Positions 10,981 through 22,240 of a DNA stretch of 64,000 nt are shown piece by piece. Source of the DNA: Chondrilla cf. caribensis (Eukaryota > Porifera > Demospongiae > Chondrillida > Chondrillidae); assembly GCA_964020155.1 (NCBI GenBank), contig OZ026553.1, positions 2,401,979 through 2,465,978 of the forward strand. Reading direction: 5' to 3'. Numbering within the stretch: position 1 is the first letter of the stretch; every line of letters starts with the position of its first letter. A model generated the notes under the pieces. It was not told the origin of the DNA and searched no databases. It saw only the letters and a list, made by a program, of their open reading frames with translations. A program made the translations under genes and the position numbers.

Positions 10981-11877
10981 ATGGCGGATTCAAATCAGCA
11001 AGAGATCTACACGTGTAAAAATGCTGTGAGTTCTCCCGTTCCTTTCGTCTTTTCTTTCAATTACGTAGGCTCTTGTTTCCTAGAGCGATATCTCAACCTT
11101 CAACTAGTGTGTATTGTGTGTTTTATCATCGTCAGGATAATGCGCGTCAATGCCGTCATGACTGTCCGTGATTATTGTTCTGTCACACCGGTTGCTCCAA
11201 TGAATCTCTTTTGGAGGGTTTCTGAGTCTATAACTCTCTTGTTCTCTCTTTAGTGAACTGCAAGTGTGGGGAAGATTGTACATGTAGTGCTGATTACAAG
11301 GGAAACTGTTGCAAGGAAGGAACCTGCCTCGGTTGTGAACCTTGTAAAGGTGCGCACACATGTTGTACAGCAGGTCTGTGTTTGTAGTGTGGGGACTGTG
11401 TGTGTAGTCTTCTCATTATAAGGTGAAATGAGGTAATTCCAGTCATAGGTTCCTGTCTCAGTGGATAACCAGCACAGGGGAAGCAAGTGGTTGACTTCCC
11501 TGTCAGGTATGCTGTAGCTAAGGGCTACCATTACCAGTGGAACACAGTAGTTTTCCTTGGAGGCTGTTTATTCCCAAAATACCAGTATTAAACCGTGATT
11601 GAAATTACCTCACTTTACCTTTAATATCTGTCTGTGTTTGCATTTCAGGGACTGTGTATGTAGTATTCTAACTATCTTGTGATTTGTATCATAATCATTG
11701 GATGAAAATATACAACTGTCTTATTTTTTACATGCAGTTGAAGGCTGTGCGTGTGGTGAGGATCGCAAGTGTGGGTCAAAGTGTGCCGGAAACTGTTGTT
11801 GCCCATGTGTGTGCCTCGGATGTGAGTTGGCTACATGAATTGATCATGTGTGTTGGATGTGGGCTGTGTGTGTGTTT

Positions 11878-11941
<64 letters not shown>

Positions 11942-12123
11942 AAACAATGCTTTTTGCTCAGTGTTATGGCCACCCCCACGATGGTGTAGAACACTATTCC
12001 TCATTCACAATACATTATCATTTTACTCATTCTCCCTACATGTTTGCAGGCAAGGGGGATTTAATTTGTGCAAATGTGGAGATTCTTGCAAGTGTCCAAA
12101 GTGTGGAACCGACTGTTGCAAGT
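10981..12123 (+). CDS. Metallothionein-like gene, four exons
   Basis: The start ATG at 10981 gives MADSNQQEIYTCKNAV. Exon 2 (11254-11350) reads 'NCKCGEDCTCSADYKGNCC' and 'CLGCEPCK'; exon 3 (11738-about 11829) reads 'GCACGEDRKCGSKCAGNCC' and 'CPCVCLGCE'; exon 4 (about 12050-12123) reads 'NLCKCGDSCKCPKCGTDCC' then K and stop. The CxC, CC and CGxxC patterns without aromatic residues in the core are those of metallothioneins, which bind zinc, cadmium and copper in the cytosol. To keep the Cys-rich frame, introns 1 and 3 must use GT in 'gtga|gtt' rather than the stronger overlapping 'gtgagt', so those two donors are uncertain. Intron 3 contains a (GT)n run. Total is about 105 codons. I saw no clear metal response element upstream. 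Confidence 0.75.
11868..11942. repeat. (GT)n microsatellite in metallothionein intron 3
   Basis: An uninterrupted GT run of about 70 bp, 40 bp after the exon 3 donor. Confidence 0.95.
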
Positions 12124-12280
12124 GAGAGGCTCCAAGAACACATGACCCTACAGACAGGACCCATTATGTTGGACCATCATGACCTGAGTGAACCCTCAGC
12201 AAGTGAGAGGCTCCAAGAACACTGTGACCTACAGACAGGACCCATTATGTTGGACCATCATGACCTGACTGAACCCTCAT
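12118..12280. repeat. 81-bp direct repeat overlapping the metallothionein stop
   Basis: 'gcaagtgagaggctccaaga' begins at 12118 and again at 12199, giving two units. The first unit contains the last codons and the stop of the metallothionein gene. A related piece lies at 62269-62330, also directly after a GT run. Confidence 0.8.
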
Positions 12281-12289
12281 ATATAGCCT

Positions 12290-13188
12290 TTAATCACATT
12301 TCTGATGTGTGTGTTGTATTATATAGCATTGCATTTGTGTCCAAGTGTCTAAAATGGTATAAATACAAAATTGTCAAACTATCCAGTAAATTATATCATT
12401 TTGACTCCCTCTATTATAATAATATTATAATTATTATAAAATTTTAATTATAATGCCACAAAAAATATAATATATTATTATATACCAAAACCAAAATATT
12501 TGGTATTGGCCCTTTTCACTGTTGTTTCAGGCAGTGTCTGGTAGCCCTCGCAGGACCATTCTCGGTGGCATACTGTATACACTACAGTCTATAGTACTAT
12601 ATACAGTCTTCACTTGGGGGTATAGTCAGAGTAGGAACCTCAAGTAGCTCTGTGTTTCTTTCCCACTCTCGCATTTTCGTAAGGTATCACCGTCCCATTT
12701 TCGTAAGGCATCAGAACTTGCCTTCATTCACTTGCTCTGAGAGCGCTACACTCATGCATGCAGGTTAAGCTCCTTCCTTTTGTAGATACATCAAAGGAGC
12801 CATGGTTGTACTATTGAATCAATGTTACACAGTGAAGTGGGAAAATTTGGAGTTTTTAAATTTGGTGAATTTCCTGACAACTGTCAAACCACCAAATTTA
12901 AACCAACAGGTATTTCCCTATACTGTATATTATGGTATATTCTATATAATAATTGCACATGCACATCTGTATTATTATTATTATAGTAGCTTACGGTTAT
13001 TTCATACTGCAAGTACACAAATAAATAAAATCCATTATTATTACACAACTCACAACCTATTGTGTAATTTTTAATTATTACTAAAATAGTAAATAAAAAA
13101 TATAAACATACATGTAATTATCGATGCCATTTTAAATCAGTCATCTACATAATATCATATTAGTCGAATACTACAATAATTATTCCAA
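12290..13188. other. AT-rich non-coding stretch
   Basis: AT-rich DNA with short inverted words of 'ttattatt' type. It resembles 45060-45515 in composition and in 'ttattattacacaa' words; both lie downstream of a condensin copy. No gene is seen. Confidence 0.5.
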
Positions 13189-16100
13189 TCAGTCTTCTAG
13201 GTGATCATCATTGTCAGGTGTAAACACAGAAGGAGCTCCTAACTCCAAAATATCTTCAAAAACAAGTTTCGTTGAAATCAACTGCAAAGAGAGTGTATCC
13301 TCTCCCTCATCTTCTCCACCAGCAGCATCAATCTTAATATTGTAGTTGTTAGCCTGTGAGAGATGGTAGTAGGAGTGTGTACATGAGAGATGGTAGTAGG
13401 AGTGTGTACATGAGAGATGGTAGTAGGAGTGTGTACATGAGAGATGGTAGTAGGAGTGTGTGTGTGAGAGATGGTAGTAGGAGTGTGTACGTGAGAGATG
13501 GTAGTAGGAGTGTGTACGTGAGAGATGGTAGTAGGAGTGTGTACGTGAGAGATGGTAGTAGGAGTGTGTACGTGAGAGATGGTAGTAGGAGTGTGTACGT
13601 GAGAGATGGTAGTAGGAGTGTGTACATGAGAGATGGTAGTAGGAGTGTGTACATGAGAGATGGTAGTAGGAGTGTGTACATGAGAGATGATAGTAGGAGT
13701 GTGTACATGAGAGATTGTAGTAGGAGTGTGTACGTGAGAGATGGTAGTAGGAGTGTGTACGTGAGAGATGGTAGTAGGAGTGTGTACGTGAGAGATGGTA
13801 GTAGGAGTGTGTACATGAGAGATTGTAGTAGGAGTGTGTACGTGAGAGATGGTAGTAGGAGTGTGTACATGAGAGATGGTAGTAGGAGTGTGTACGTGAG
13901 AGATGGTAGTAGGAGTGTGTACATGGGAGATGGTAGTAGGAGTGTGTACATGAGAGATGGTAGTAGGAGTGTGTACATGGGAGATGGTAGTAGGAGTGTG
14001 TACATGAGAGATGGTAGTAGGAGTGTGTACATGGGAGATGGTAGTAGGAGTGTGTACATGAGAGATGGTAGTAGGAGTGTGTACGTGAGAGATGGTAGTA
14101 GGAGTGTGTACATGAGAGATTGTAGTAGGAGTGTGTACGTGAGAGATGGTAGTAGGAGTGTGTACATGGGAGATGGTAGTAGGAGTGTGTACATGAGAGA
14201 TGGTAGTAGGAGTGTGTACATGGGAGATGGTAGTAGGAGTGTGTACATGAGAGATGGTAGTAGGAGTGTGTACATGAGAGATGGTAGTAGGAGTGTGTAC
14301 ATGAGAGATTGTAGTAGGAGTGTGTACGTGAGAGATGGTAGTAGGAGTGTGTACATGAGAGATGGTAGTAGGAGTGTGTACATGGGAGATGGTAGTAGGA
14401 GTGTGTACGTGAGAGATGGTAGTAGGAGTGTGTACGTGAGAGATGGTAGTAGGAGTGTGTACATGAGAGATGGTAGTAGGAGGGTGTACATGAGAGATGG
14501 TAGTAGGAGTGTGTACATGAGAGATGGTAGTAGGAGTGTGTACATGAGAGATGGTAGTAGGAGTGTGTACATGAGAGATGGTAGTAGGAGTGTGTACGTG
14601 AGAGATGGTAGTAGGAGTGTGTACATGAGAGATTGTAGTAGGAGTGTGTACATGAGAGATTGTAGTAGGAGTGTGTACGTGAGAGATGGTAGTAGGAGTG
14701 TGTACATGGGAGATGGTAGTAGGAGTGTGTACATGAGAGATGGTAGTAGGAGTGTGTACATGGGAGATGGTAGTAGGAGTGTGTACATGAGAGATGGTAG
14801 TAGGAGTGTGTACATGAGAGATGGTAGTAGGAGTGTGTACGTGAGAGATGGTAGTAGGAGTGTGTACATGAGAGATTGTAGTAGGAGTGTGTACGTGAGA
14901 GATGGTAGTAGGAGTGTGTACATGAGAGATGGTAATAGGAGTGTGTACATGAGAGATGGTAGTAGGAGTGTGTACATGGGAGATGGTAGTAGGAGTGTGT
15001 ACATGGGAGATGGTAGTAGGAGTGTGTACATGAGAGATTGTAGTAGGAGTGTGTACATGAGAGATGGTAGTAGGAGTGTGTGCATGAGAGATGGTAGTAG
15101 GAGTGTGTACATGAGAGATGGTAGTAGGAGTGTGTACATGAGAGATGGTAGTAGGAGTGTGTACATGAGAGATTGTAGTAGGAGTGTGTACGTGAGAGAT
15201 GGTAGTAGGAGTGTGTACCTGATGTACTCGCTCACTCACCAACTGTAACATGGCTGAAAATGTCCGACATATGTCATAACGTTTTTTCCCACAAACAAGA
15301 TCTCCAAATGGAATCCATTCAGATTCTACAGAAGGAAAATTAGAAGACCACTTGAGAGAGGTACACACACAACATGTACTGTATACACAGATGTACAGTG
15401 ATACATGTGTGAATGCTGACTTCAGTGTTTACCTGTTTGTTGCATGGACTGATCTAGATCCTCTACTATCTGAGAGCCGTAGGTGTGTATGTCAAATGGA
15501 GGATGACAGTCCTGTGGAGAAATAAGACAAATGAACAGATAAAGATGTGAACAGACACTGCAGAACAGACTGATAATTGTGAGACCTGTTAGCCAGGCTA
15601 GTGTTGAGAGTATTGAGTTAGCCACTGCAGCCAGGAGACACTGCAGAACAGACTGATATGTGTGTTTACTAACTGTGAGACCTGTTATTGTAAACATCCT
15701 GTCATAATGTGGTCTCGAGATTCTAAAGAGAACGCACAGTACAAGCAAGATACACTGTGTGTGTGTGTGCATGCGTGCGTGCGTGCATGTACCACATGCA
15801 TATATCCACAAATACACAACAGCTCACCTCTCTTATACATACTGTACACCTTCGTAACCACACAGGTACAGACACTGTACACCTTCCTAACCACACAGGT
15901 GCAGATACTGTACACCTTCCTAACCACACTGGTACAGATACTGTACACCTTCCTAATCACACAGGTACAGATACTGTACACCTTCCTAACCACACAGGTA
16001 CAGATACTGTACACCTTCCTAACCACACAGGTACAGATACTGTACACCTTCCTAATCACACAAGTACAGATACTGTACACCTCCCTAACCACACAGAACC

Positions 16101-19100
16101 TACCTGTTCTTCCTCTCGGTTAGCAAATGACACATCTTTGTCTTTCCCATCTTCATCCACTGATGTCTGAAGTGATTTTCTACACATCAAGTAAACATTC
16201 AGGTCAACACACACTAATGTCACCATGAACATACACACATAATGTAATACATAAATAAAGAGGTCTACATCTTTCCCATTGTAAGTCTGGTTGGACACCA
16301 CACCAACCACACAGGTCTAGGTACTGACGTCTCAAGTGATTTCCACACATGCAGTGCTGCCATGATAATATGGTTGTACTTGTGCCACATGTCACAGAGG
16401 TCTATGTCACCATGTTCTTGGAAGGTGGTCAGGAAGATTACTACTGCAGCACAACTAGCCAGGATACAACTACCTTGTGTACTGACATAGACAATTTATA
16501 CTGAGTTGTATGCATAGTCCAATACAAAATAACCTTCACAATAAAAAGTGTCCACTAATTTTCTGACATGTGGACATATCGATACATTGTGAAATGTTGA
16601 CATATCAATATATGTGACATGATCTGAGAAATGGGGTAATATTGCGCTAACAATTGATTCCAAGTTAACCCTACCAAGTTAAAACACGTGTACTAATCTA
16701 CAGAATGCAGCTTGAAATTTCTGTATAGCTTATTTGGTTCCGAAGATACACACGAAAGTATGTTATGGTAAACAAAACCACGTTTCTGAGAAATGGCGAT
16801 TATACACTTTCTTCCAAACATTCCGTATATCTTCGTATAATTTGTGACATCATCTGGTCTATATTATTTTACTATCACTAATGTGTTAAATGAGAAAGTA
16901 AAGTATTTGAAATTTAGTCATGACTGTCAGCTAGCTATCTGTAGGTCATTACAATAAAGTCAATCTAACAATAACGATATTATTTTTTTCTTTGCGCGCA
17001 TACACGGCAGTAACCACATAACTACTTATCAAATAAAATGGCATATTTTTTGATAGACAATATATCAGCCTTAGCTCCAAAACATAAGTTCAAATGGTCT
17101 CCATGCTTTGAGAGAACATTCTACTAATCTTTAGATTGAATTTATAGCAGAAAAAGAATGGAAAAATTACATGAAAATATGTTTTGACCCATATCTCTGT
17201 CCACGCAACAGCACAATATTACCCCTTTTCTCAGAACCTACCACATATGGTGACATGTGCATATCGATGTATCGTGACATGTGGACATTATATGGTGACA
17301 ACACTACACACTTATGCATCAAGTAAATATCAGCAGAACACCCACTAATGTCACAATGAACACACTTACATACACATGAAGGTACATATGTACATACTGT
17401 ACACACTTGTACTAACCAGGACACTTGCTAGGCAGTTGCAGTATACATCCATTACATGCACACATAAGTACATACACCATATCATAATACAGTACTTAGA
17501 AGTACATGTACGTACTTAGTATGTACACACATACAGACATACACATAATACACACGTAATACATGACATTATACACAAGGTTCTAATAACATCAAATAAC
17601 ATTTGAACACATCTACAACATTTACCATGGACAACACTTGTGGAAAAAAAGACAAAAATTGACAATTGAAGAATTGGAACCTGGCCTTCCACATGAAGCT
17701 AGACACATACTGATCCACTACACCATCAACAATAGCCCACCCACACAATTTATCAATCTGTTACTTAAACTACAGGTAAGGTTACTGATGACAACATTGA
17801 AAATTTGGAGGATTTGGAAGAACAAATACACACCACAGTTGCATGTGGCATTCAAATATCTGTTGACAACAACAAGGCAAGTGAGATCCCCGCAAGGTGT
17901 GGAAGGCACCACCCACTACCAAGTGGTGCTCTGTACAGAACCACAGTGCAGTGCCACACTGTTAGAGAGACCATTTCACCTTCTGACATGAATGGCCTAC
18001 TGTAGCTCATGGGCCACATTTGAGCAGGTCTTGATATTCAGAGTTGAGTAAGTGGGCGTGAGAGAGTGAAACACCTACTAACTTAACAAGGAAAACAGGA
18101 AATGATGTTTTAGATATTACATCTTCGGTACTAATCATACAAAACAGAACGTTCTACGGCCGTACCCATTTTCTGAAAACGCATGTTGAAAGGATACAGA
18201 TATGGACGGGTACGGGTGTACCCGTGTGTTCTCTTGTTTACCCCATACTCTGATCAACACCTCAAAGTGGTTATCAAAATTGTCTAAATCAATCTTTTAT
18301 TTGCTTCTCTCATCATGTTGTTCAGTGTTTGTTTGTTTGTTTGCTTGAGTATTTTGCTGGCAATCAGAACTTCCAAATAGGAATCAAACAACGTATCAAC
18401 TTCAACACATAAATTTACGTTACAATTATAATCATTATTATCACCATGTACTAAGTTCGGTGACTCACCCACTAAACGACCGTTCCCGTTTAGTGGGTAC
18501 GCATAGGGAACGTGTATGGGTATGCCCATTCTACACCAATAGAACGTTCAGTGTTTATGATTGGTGCTGCACTTAACTTACTTTCCACTAAGATAATTTG
18601 AATACTACTGTATCCTTTCAAACCCATTATAGACACCATCTAAACCTACACCTGCACATCTCAGGAAAGGAGAAAACAATCAAATTTTCACTGGTGAAAG
18701 TTTAGATGTTACTGCATTCTACTGTACTGGTTGACACAGTGTACTAGGGACTGAGTGAGGGAGTGTGTCAACCAGGAATATGCACTACCCAGGATACTTA
18801 CTAAGCAAGCTGATGTATACATTATGTGTATGGGTAAGTACTGTGAAGATATATGTACACCTACATACATATGATACATACATATGTACATTAGTATATA
18901 TTATACAGTACTTCTTGCAATAAATTAAATGTACATACATTCATATACAAACACACATACAGAAGCATACGTATATACATATCATACATGAGGTTCTGGT
19001 ATTATAGAGTAACATTGGAACACATCTTCAACAATCAGCACAGACAACAGATGAGAAAAAAAGACAAAAAATGCTACATGATGGATTAGAACCTGGACAT

Positions 19101-20486
19101 CAGCAATACACACACTCTGAAACACCTCACTAGCTATAACAGCCCAGCCACCCACACATCTTAACTATCTGTTATTTAAACTACAGGTTAGGTACACTGA
19201 TGACAAATGACAAGACTGAAAGTTTGGAAGACTCAGAACTAGAGCAAATAAGAGCACCAGAAGATCTTGTTAGCAATTACTTGAGTGAGAGTACCTCTGT
19301 GGTCAACTAATCACTGGTTACCAGTACAGTCCATGTACAGAACAAGAGAGATTCAACTGTTACATATCAGTCAATACACACAAGCACACAGAAGTACATA
19401 GGTTATGGCTATGAATCATGGTGTATCAAAATAGATCATACATTTAACCTATATTTCCTTTAGAAATAGGATCACCACTGGTGGCCAGATTAAGGAGAGT
19501 TCACTGTATGTACTTGTTAGCAGGAGGACTCTCTACTGTGTGTAGGTACATGTACCCTCACTACTGGAATATACCTACGTATGTACTTGTTAGCAGGAGG
19601 ACTCTCTACTGTGTGTAGGTACATGTACCCTCACTACTGGAATATACCTACGTATGTACTTGTTAGCAGGAGGACTCTCTACTGTGTGTAGGTACATGTA
19701 CCCTCACTACTGGAATATCTTACATGAAAATAACAAGGTCATGTACAGGTTGTACAAGTTGTACAAGATTGTGTACAAGGAAGCAGTCTGAACTGAACAA
19801 CCTTGAAATGTGTACAATTTGACACGACCTCATCCAACCTAATGTACAACATTGTCACATCTTTGTCATATCCTTGTACAACATGGTGACAAGGATGTAC
19901 AAGCTAGTTATTTTCATGCGGGATACAGCAAAACCTCTCTAATCCGACACTCAATGGGACCTGAGAATAATGTTGGATTAGGAGGTTGTTGGATTATGGA
20001 GTACCTCTTACCATACTCATGTATGGTGATTGTACCTCATATAATGGTCGGATTAGAGAGAATGTTGGATTATAGAGGTGTTGGATTAGTGAGGTTAGAC
20101 AGGAGATGGGTCCTCATTCTCACCACCAGATCAATCCAGCTCCATTGGACCATGTACATACCTAGTGGCAGCAATATAAGACATGTCAACACACACTCTC
20201 TTTCATGGATATTACATATGTACACTTGTGTATTTGGTTCTGACGTTGCATGCTGCATCGGGATAACAATATTTGAGGGAAATAAATGCACACAAACCAA
20301 CAACTAGTGCACACAGTCTACAGCTCAGACTATACTGATTAACAAAGACGACATTTTGACACATAATATGGGGAAATAGCTGAACAGTAACAAAATATCA
20401 CATAGGGGGCGATAATTGTGGCGTGGATATGATATGAGCTATACAACTCTTCACTGTCATTATCCTCTGTCCTCAGAAGTGACTCT
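13189..20486 (-). CDS. NCAPH2: Condensin-2 complex subunit H2, C-terminal exons (copy 1)
   Basis: Exons in transcript order: 20445-20486, 16104-16179, 15433-15511, 15240-15325, 13189-13353 (stop at 13189-13191). Phases agree at every listed junction (2, 0, 1, 0). Reading: '..ANREEEQ', 'DCHPPFDIHTYGSQIVEDL', 'SEWIPFGDLVCGKKRYDIC', 'RTFSAMLQL', 'ANNYNIKID', 'DTLSLQLIS'. This matches the conserved end of NCAPH2 (PFDIHTYG; CRSxLASLQLANDYTVEI; DTMSLRLL), the kleisin-associated subunit of condensin II that acts in mitotic chromosome compaction. The final intron (13354-15239) is almost wholly a 27-bp minisatellite. The 'SYEELVRDYV' exon present in copy 2 was not found here, and the first exons are missing or outside recognition. 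Exons 20445-20486 and 16104-16179 look like an old exon duplication. Confidence 0.75.
13356..15218. repeat. 27-bp intronic minisatellite, about 69 units
   Basis: Head-to-tail units 'atgagagatggtagtaggag' plus 'tgtgtac', with essentially no length change over 1.86 kb. Variants (acatg/acgtg, gatgg/gattg, gagag/gggag) recur in blocks. Because 27 is divisible by three, long open frames exist on both strands; these are by-products. The array occupies the last intron of the condensin gene, and the terminal unit supplies its 3' splice site. Confidence 0.95.
15660..15785. repeat. GT-linked dispersed repeat, copy 2
   Basis: The same core as at 8300 and 33102 ('gtttactaactgtgagacct') followed by a short GT/GCGT run. 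It is located in the condensin intron 15512-16103. Confidence 0.8.
15845..16090. repeat. 33-bp tandem array, about 7-8 units
   Basis: Units of 'ctgtacaccttcctaaccac' plus 'acaggtacagata'. The array sits between two condensin exons (15433-15511 and 16104-16179). The same unit makes the array at 63480-64000. Confidence 0.9.
16624..17234. mobile_element. MITE with 26-bp inverted ends
   Basis: 'ctgagaaatggggtaatatt' at the left pairs with 'aatattaccccttttctcag' at the right; two differences are seen over about 26 bp. The interior is AT-rich without an open frame. The target duplication is not clear. Confidence 0.6.
17400..19300. repeat. Two diverged copies of a ~0.6-kb unit with a possible exon
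   Basis: 17400-18005 and 18720-19300 share 'ttctaataacatca'/'ggttctggtattatagag'-type flanks, 'gaaaaaaagacaaaaa' and 'ttacttaaactacaggt'/'ttatttaaactacaggt'. In the first copy the + strand reads '..TIEELEPGLPHEARHILIH' up to 'ctacag|gtaagg'; in the second this frame is interrupted. It may be an unknown exon or repeat; I do not recognise a family. Confidence 0.4.
18150..18552. mobile_element. Possible MITE with 'gaacgttct' ends
   Basis: 'agaacgttctacggccgtac' at 18147 pairs imperfectly with 'aatagaacgttcagtg' at 18540, and both ends carry 'tacccat' words. A fragment of the same type ('tgggtacggatatgccca') lies at 54480-54505. No transposase is seen. Confidence 0.4.
19506..19724. repeat. 73-bp tandem repeat, 3 units
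   Basis: Units starting 'gtatgtacttgttagcagga' at 19506, 19579 and 19652 are nearly identical, indicating a recent tandem triplication. Confidence 0.9.
19925..20096. mobile_element. Short pogo-like MITE
   Basis: The left end 'cagcaaaacctctctaatcc' and the right end complement 'ctgtctaacctcactaatcc' match imperfectly. The interior is rich in 'ggattatagagg' words. It is short and degraded. Confidence 0.45.
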
Positions 20487-20915
20487 CTACACACCAAGTT
20501 GACATCAGCACAAAACCAGAAATGCATGTACTCGTTCACGAACTAGTCTCGTACACGTCAAGTAGACATTGAGACGAGGCTCGCACTACTCGGGGAACGC
20601 TCTACCAATAGCTGGACGGACACGTGGAGTGATCGACAGCTATTGCAATAGAGCGAACAGGAACGAGTCGCTAAATGATTCAGAGATTAAAATAATTCCA
20701 GACGGTCAGGTTTAGATCATCGCCTACATTAGCTATTTTCACAGAGGTCGTACAGATTTAGTGCGGACAAGTGTACTGATCAGGTTGAGATGTTGATAAG
20801 GAGTCCACTGCACTGGATCGCATCATACAGTCGAAGACTGTGAATTTGGACCATCCAGAGAATTTACGACAGACCATAGATACTATGGACAAACTAAGAT
20901 TAGACTGAGTGTGTA

Positions 20916-22048
20916 GGGTCCGGATTCTATTTCGGGACACCCTCTAATTTGGGACACCCGTTCTCACTCGTATCTTGCCCGTTTTCCTTCATTCTCGGCA
21001 CATTTGTTAAGCAGGTGAATGTAAGTGGGCACACCATCTTAGACTTGGATGGTCCCTTTCGTTCGCAAGTTATCCCGGATTTTTCGGAGCAATTGCGGTC
21101 CTCTAATTTGGGACGGATTTCATCTATTATGGGACGGTAGTTCGTATTCTCTAAGATGTACAGATATTGTCCATCTTACCTAACGTTCCAATAGCTCCAC
21201 ACACACTCTAACATGAGCAGAAGTTTCGGCGTAAACCGACGTACGACGGCCGAGTACCATCACGCTCAATAGGAAGTGTTGGGGTCCTCTAATTTGGACC
21301 ACTAATGTATTGGAAAAATGGCGATAAAATCGAAAAGGGGTTGCTACAGACGATCAAACGTCAATATTGACAAATAAGAACAATGCTAAATCTAAGAACA
21401 CGATCTAAACCTGCTCAGGTTGCAGATGACCTACTGAACACACATTGTCACAAATGTAGTATATTGCAAAAGAAAACTTTGCCCAGTAGCTATGAACAAG
21501 CAGTAGGGTATGTGTAGGAATACACGGGGCTGGTGCCAAATCAAAGACATATAGGTATAAATCTGTTCTTAGGTTTAGTAGTATTCTTACTTGTCAATAT
21601 TGACGTTTGATCGTCCGTAGCAACCCCTTTTCGATTTTATCGCCATTTTTCCAATACATTAGTGGTCCAAATTAGAGGACCCCAACACTTCCTATTGAGC
21701 GCGAAGGTACTCGGCCGTCGTACATCGAATTACGCCGAAACTTCTGCTCATGTTGGAGTGCGTGTGGAGCTACTGGAACAATAGGTATGATGGACAATAT
21801 CTGTACATCTTAGAGAATACGAACTACCGTCCCATAATAGATGAAATCCGTCCCAAATTAGAGGACCGCAATTGCTCCGAAAAATCCGGGATAACTTGCG
21901 AACGAAAGGGACCATCCAAGTCTAAGATGGTGTGCCCGCTTACATTCACCTGCTTAACAAATGTGCCGAGAATGAAGGAAAACGGGCAAGATACGAGTGA
22001 GAACGGGTGTCCCAAATTAGAGGGTGTCCCAAAATAGAATCCGGACCC
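20916..22048. mobile_element. 1.13-kb palindromic (foldback) element, TA-flanked
   Basis: TA at 20914-20915 and 22049-22050 flank perfect ends 'gggtccggattctatttcgg' / 'ccaaaatagaatccggaccc' (one mismatch in the wider end). The arms run inward about 490 bp (20916-about 21405 and about 21559-22048) and are almost identical, with a spacer of about 155 bp. The same 63-residue open frame appears on each arm in opposite orientation, purely because of the palindrome. The TA target suggests Tc1/mariner-type mobilisation. A transcript would fold into a very long hairpin. Confidence 0.85.
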
Positions 22049-22126
22049 TACTCAATACTAGAAGTACTTATGGTTGTATTGGGTACTCGTCGGTACAGAG
22101 CCACGTCAGAACACTTGTAAACATAC

Positions 22127-22175
22127 CTTCAAGTGAAGTAGAACACTCAAACGTCTTCTTCAGTCTCACATTCTC
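22127..22175 (-). CDS. Candidate upstream condensin exon, copy 1
   Basis: Between 'tgtccacag' and 'gtatgt' on the minus strand, 49 nt read 'ENVRLKKTFECSTSLE' plus one base (phase 1 out). The matching piece in copy 2 (47602-about 47650) leads in phase to the 'SYEELVRDYV' exon, which supports assignment to the same gene. It lies 65 bp from the start codon of the oppositely oriented ROC-COR gene. The identity of these residues within NCAPH2 is not certain. Confidence 0.45.
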
Positions 22176-22240
22176 CTGTGGACACGTGGTCCGATGATGC
22201 GTGTTTGGGGAACACCCACCATAAACACCCGAGTCCCAAA

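Noticed and set aside
13356..15218. CRISPR-like array
   Set aside because: No spacers: the units are directly adjacent, and the sequence is animal nuclear DNA.
13278..15368. Very long open frames (over 600 codons) on both strands with a 9-residue repeat
   Set aside because: The 27-bp period keeps all frames open; the array lies in a condensin intron whose exon phases only work if it is removed.
20949..22015. Identical 63-residue proteins on opposite strands
   Set aside because: They are the two arms of the palindromic element; no family similarity and no transposase motif.
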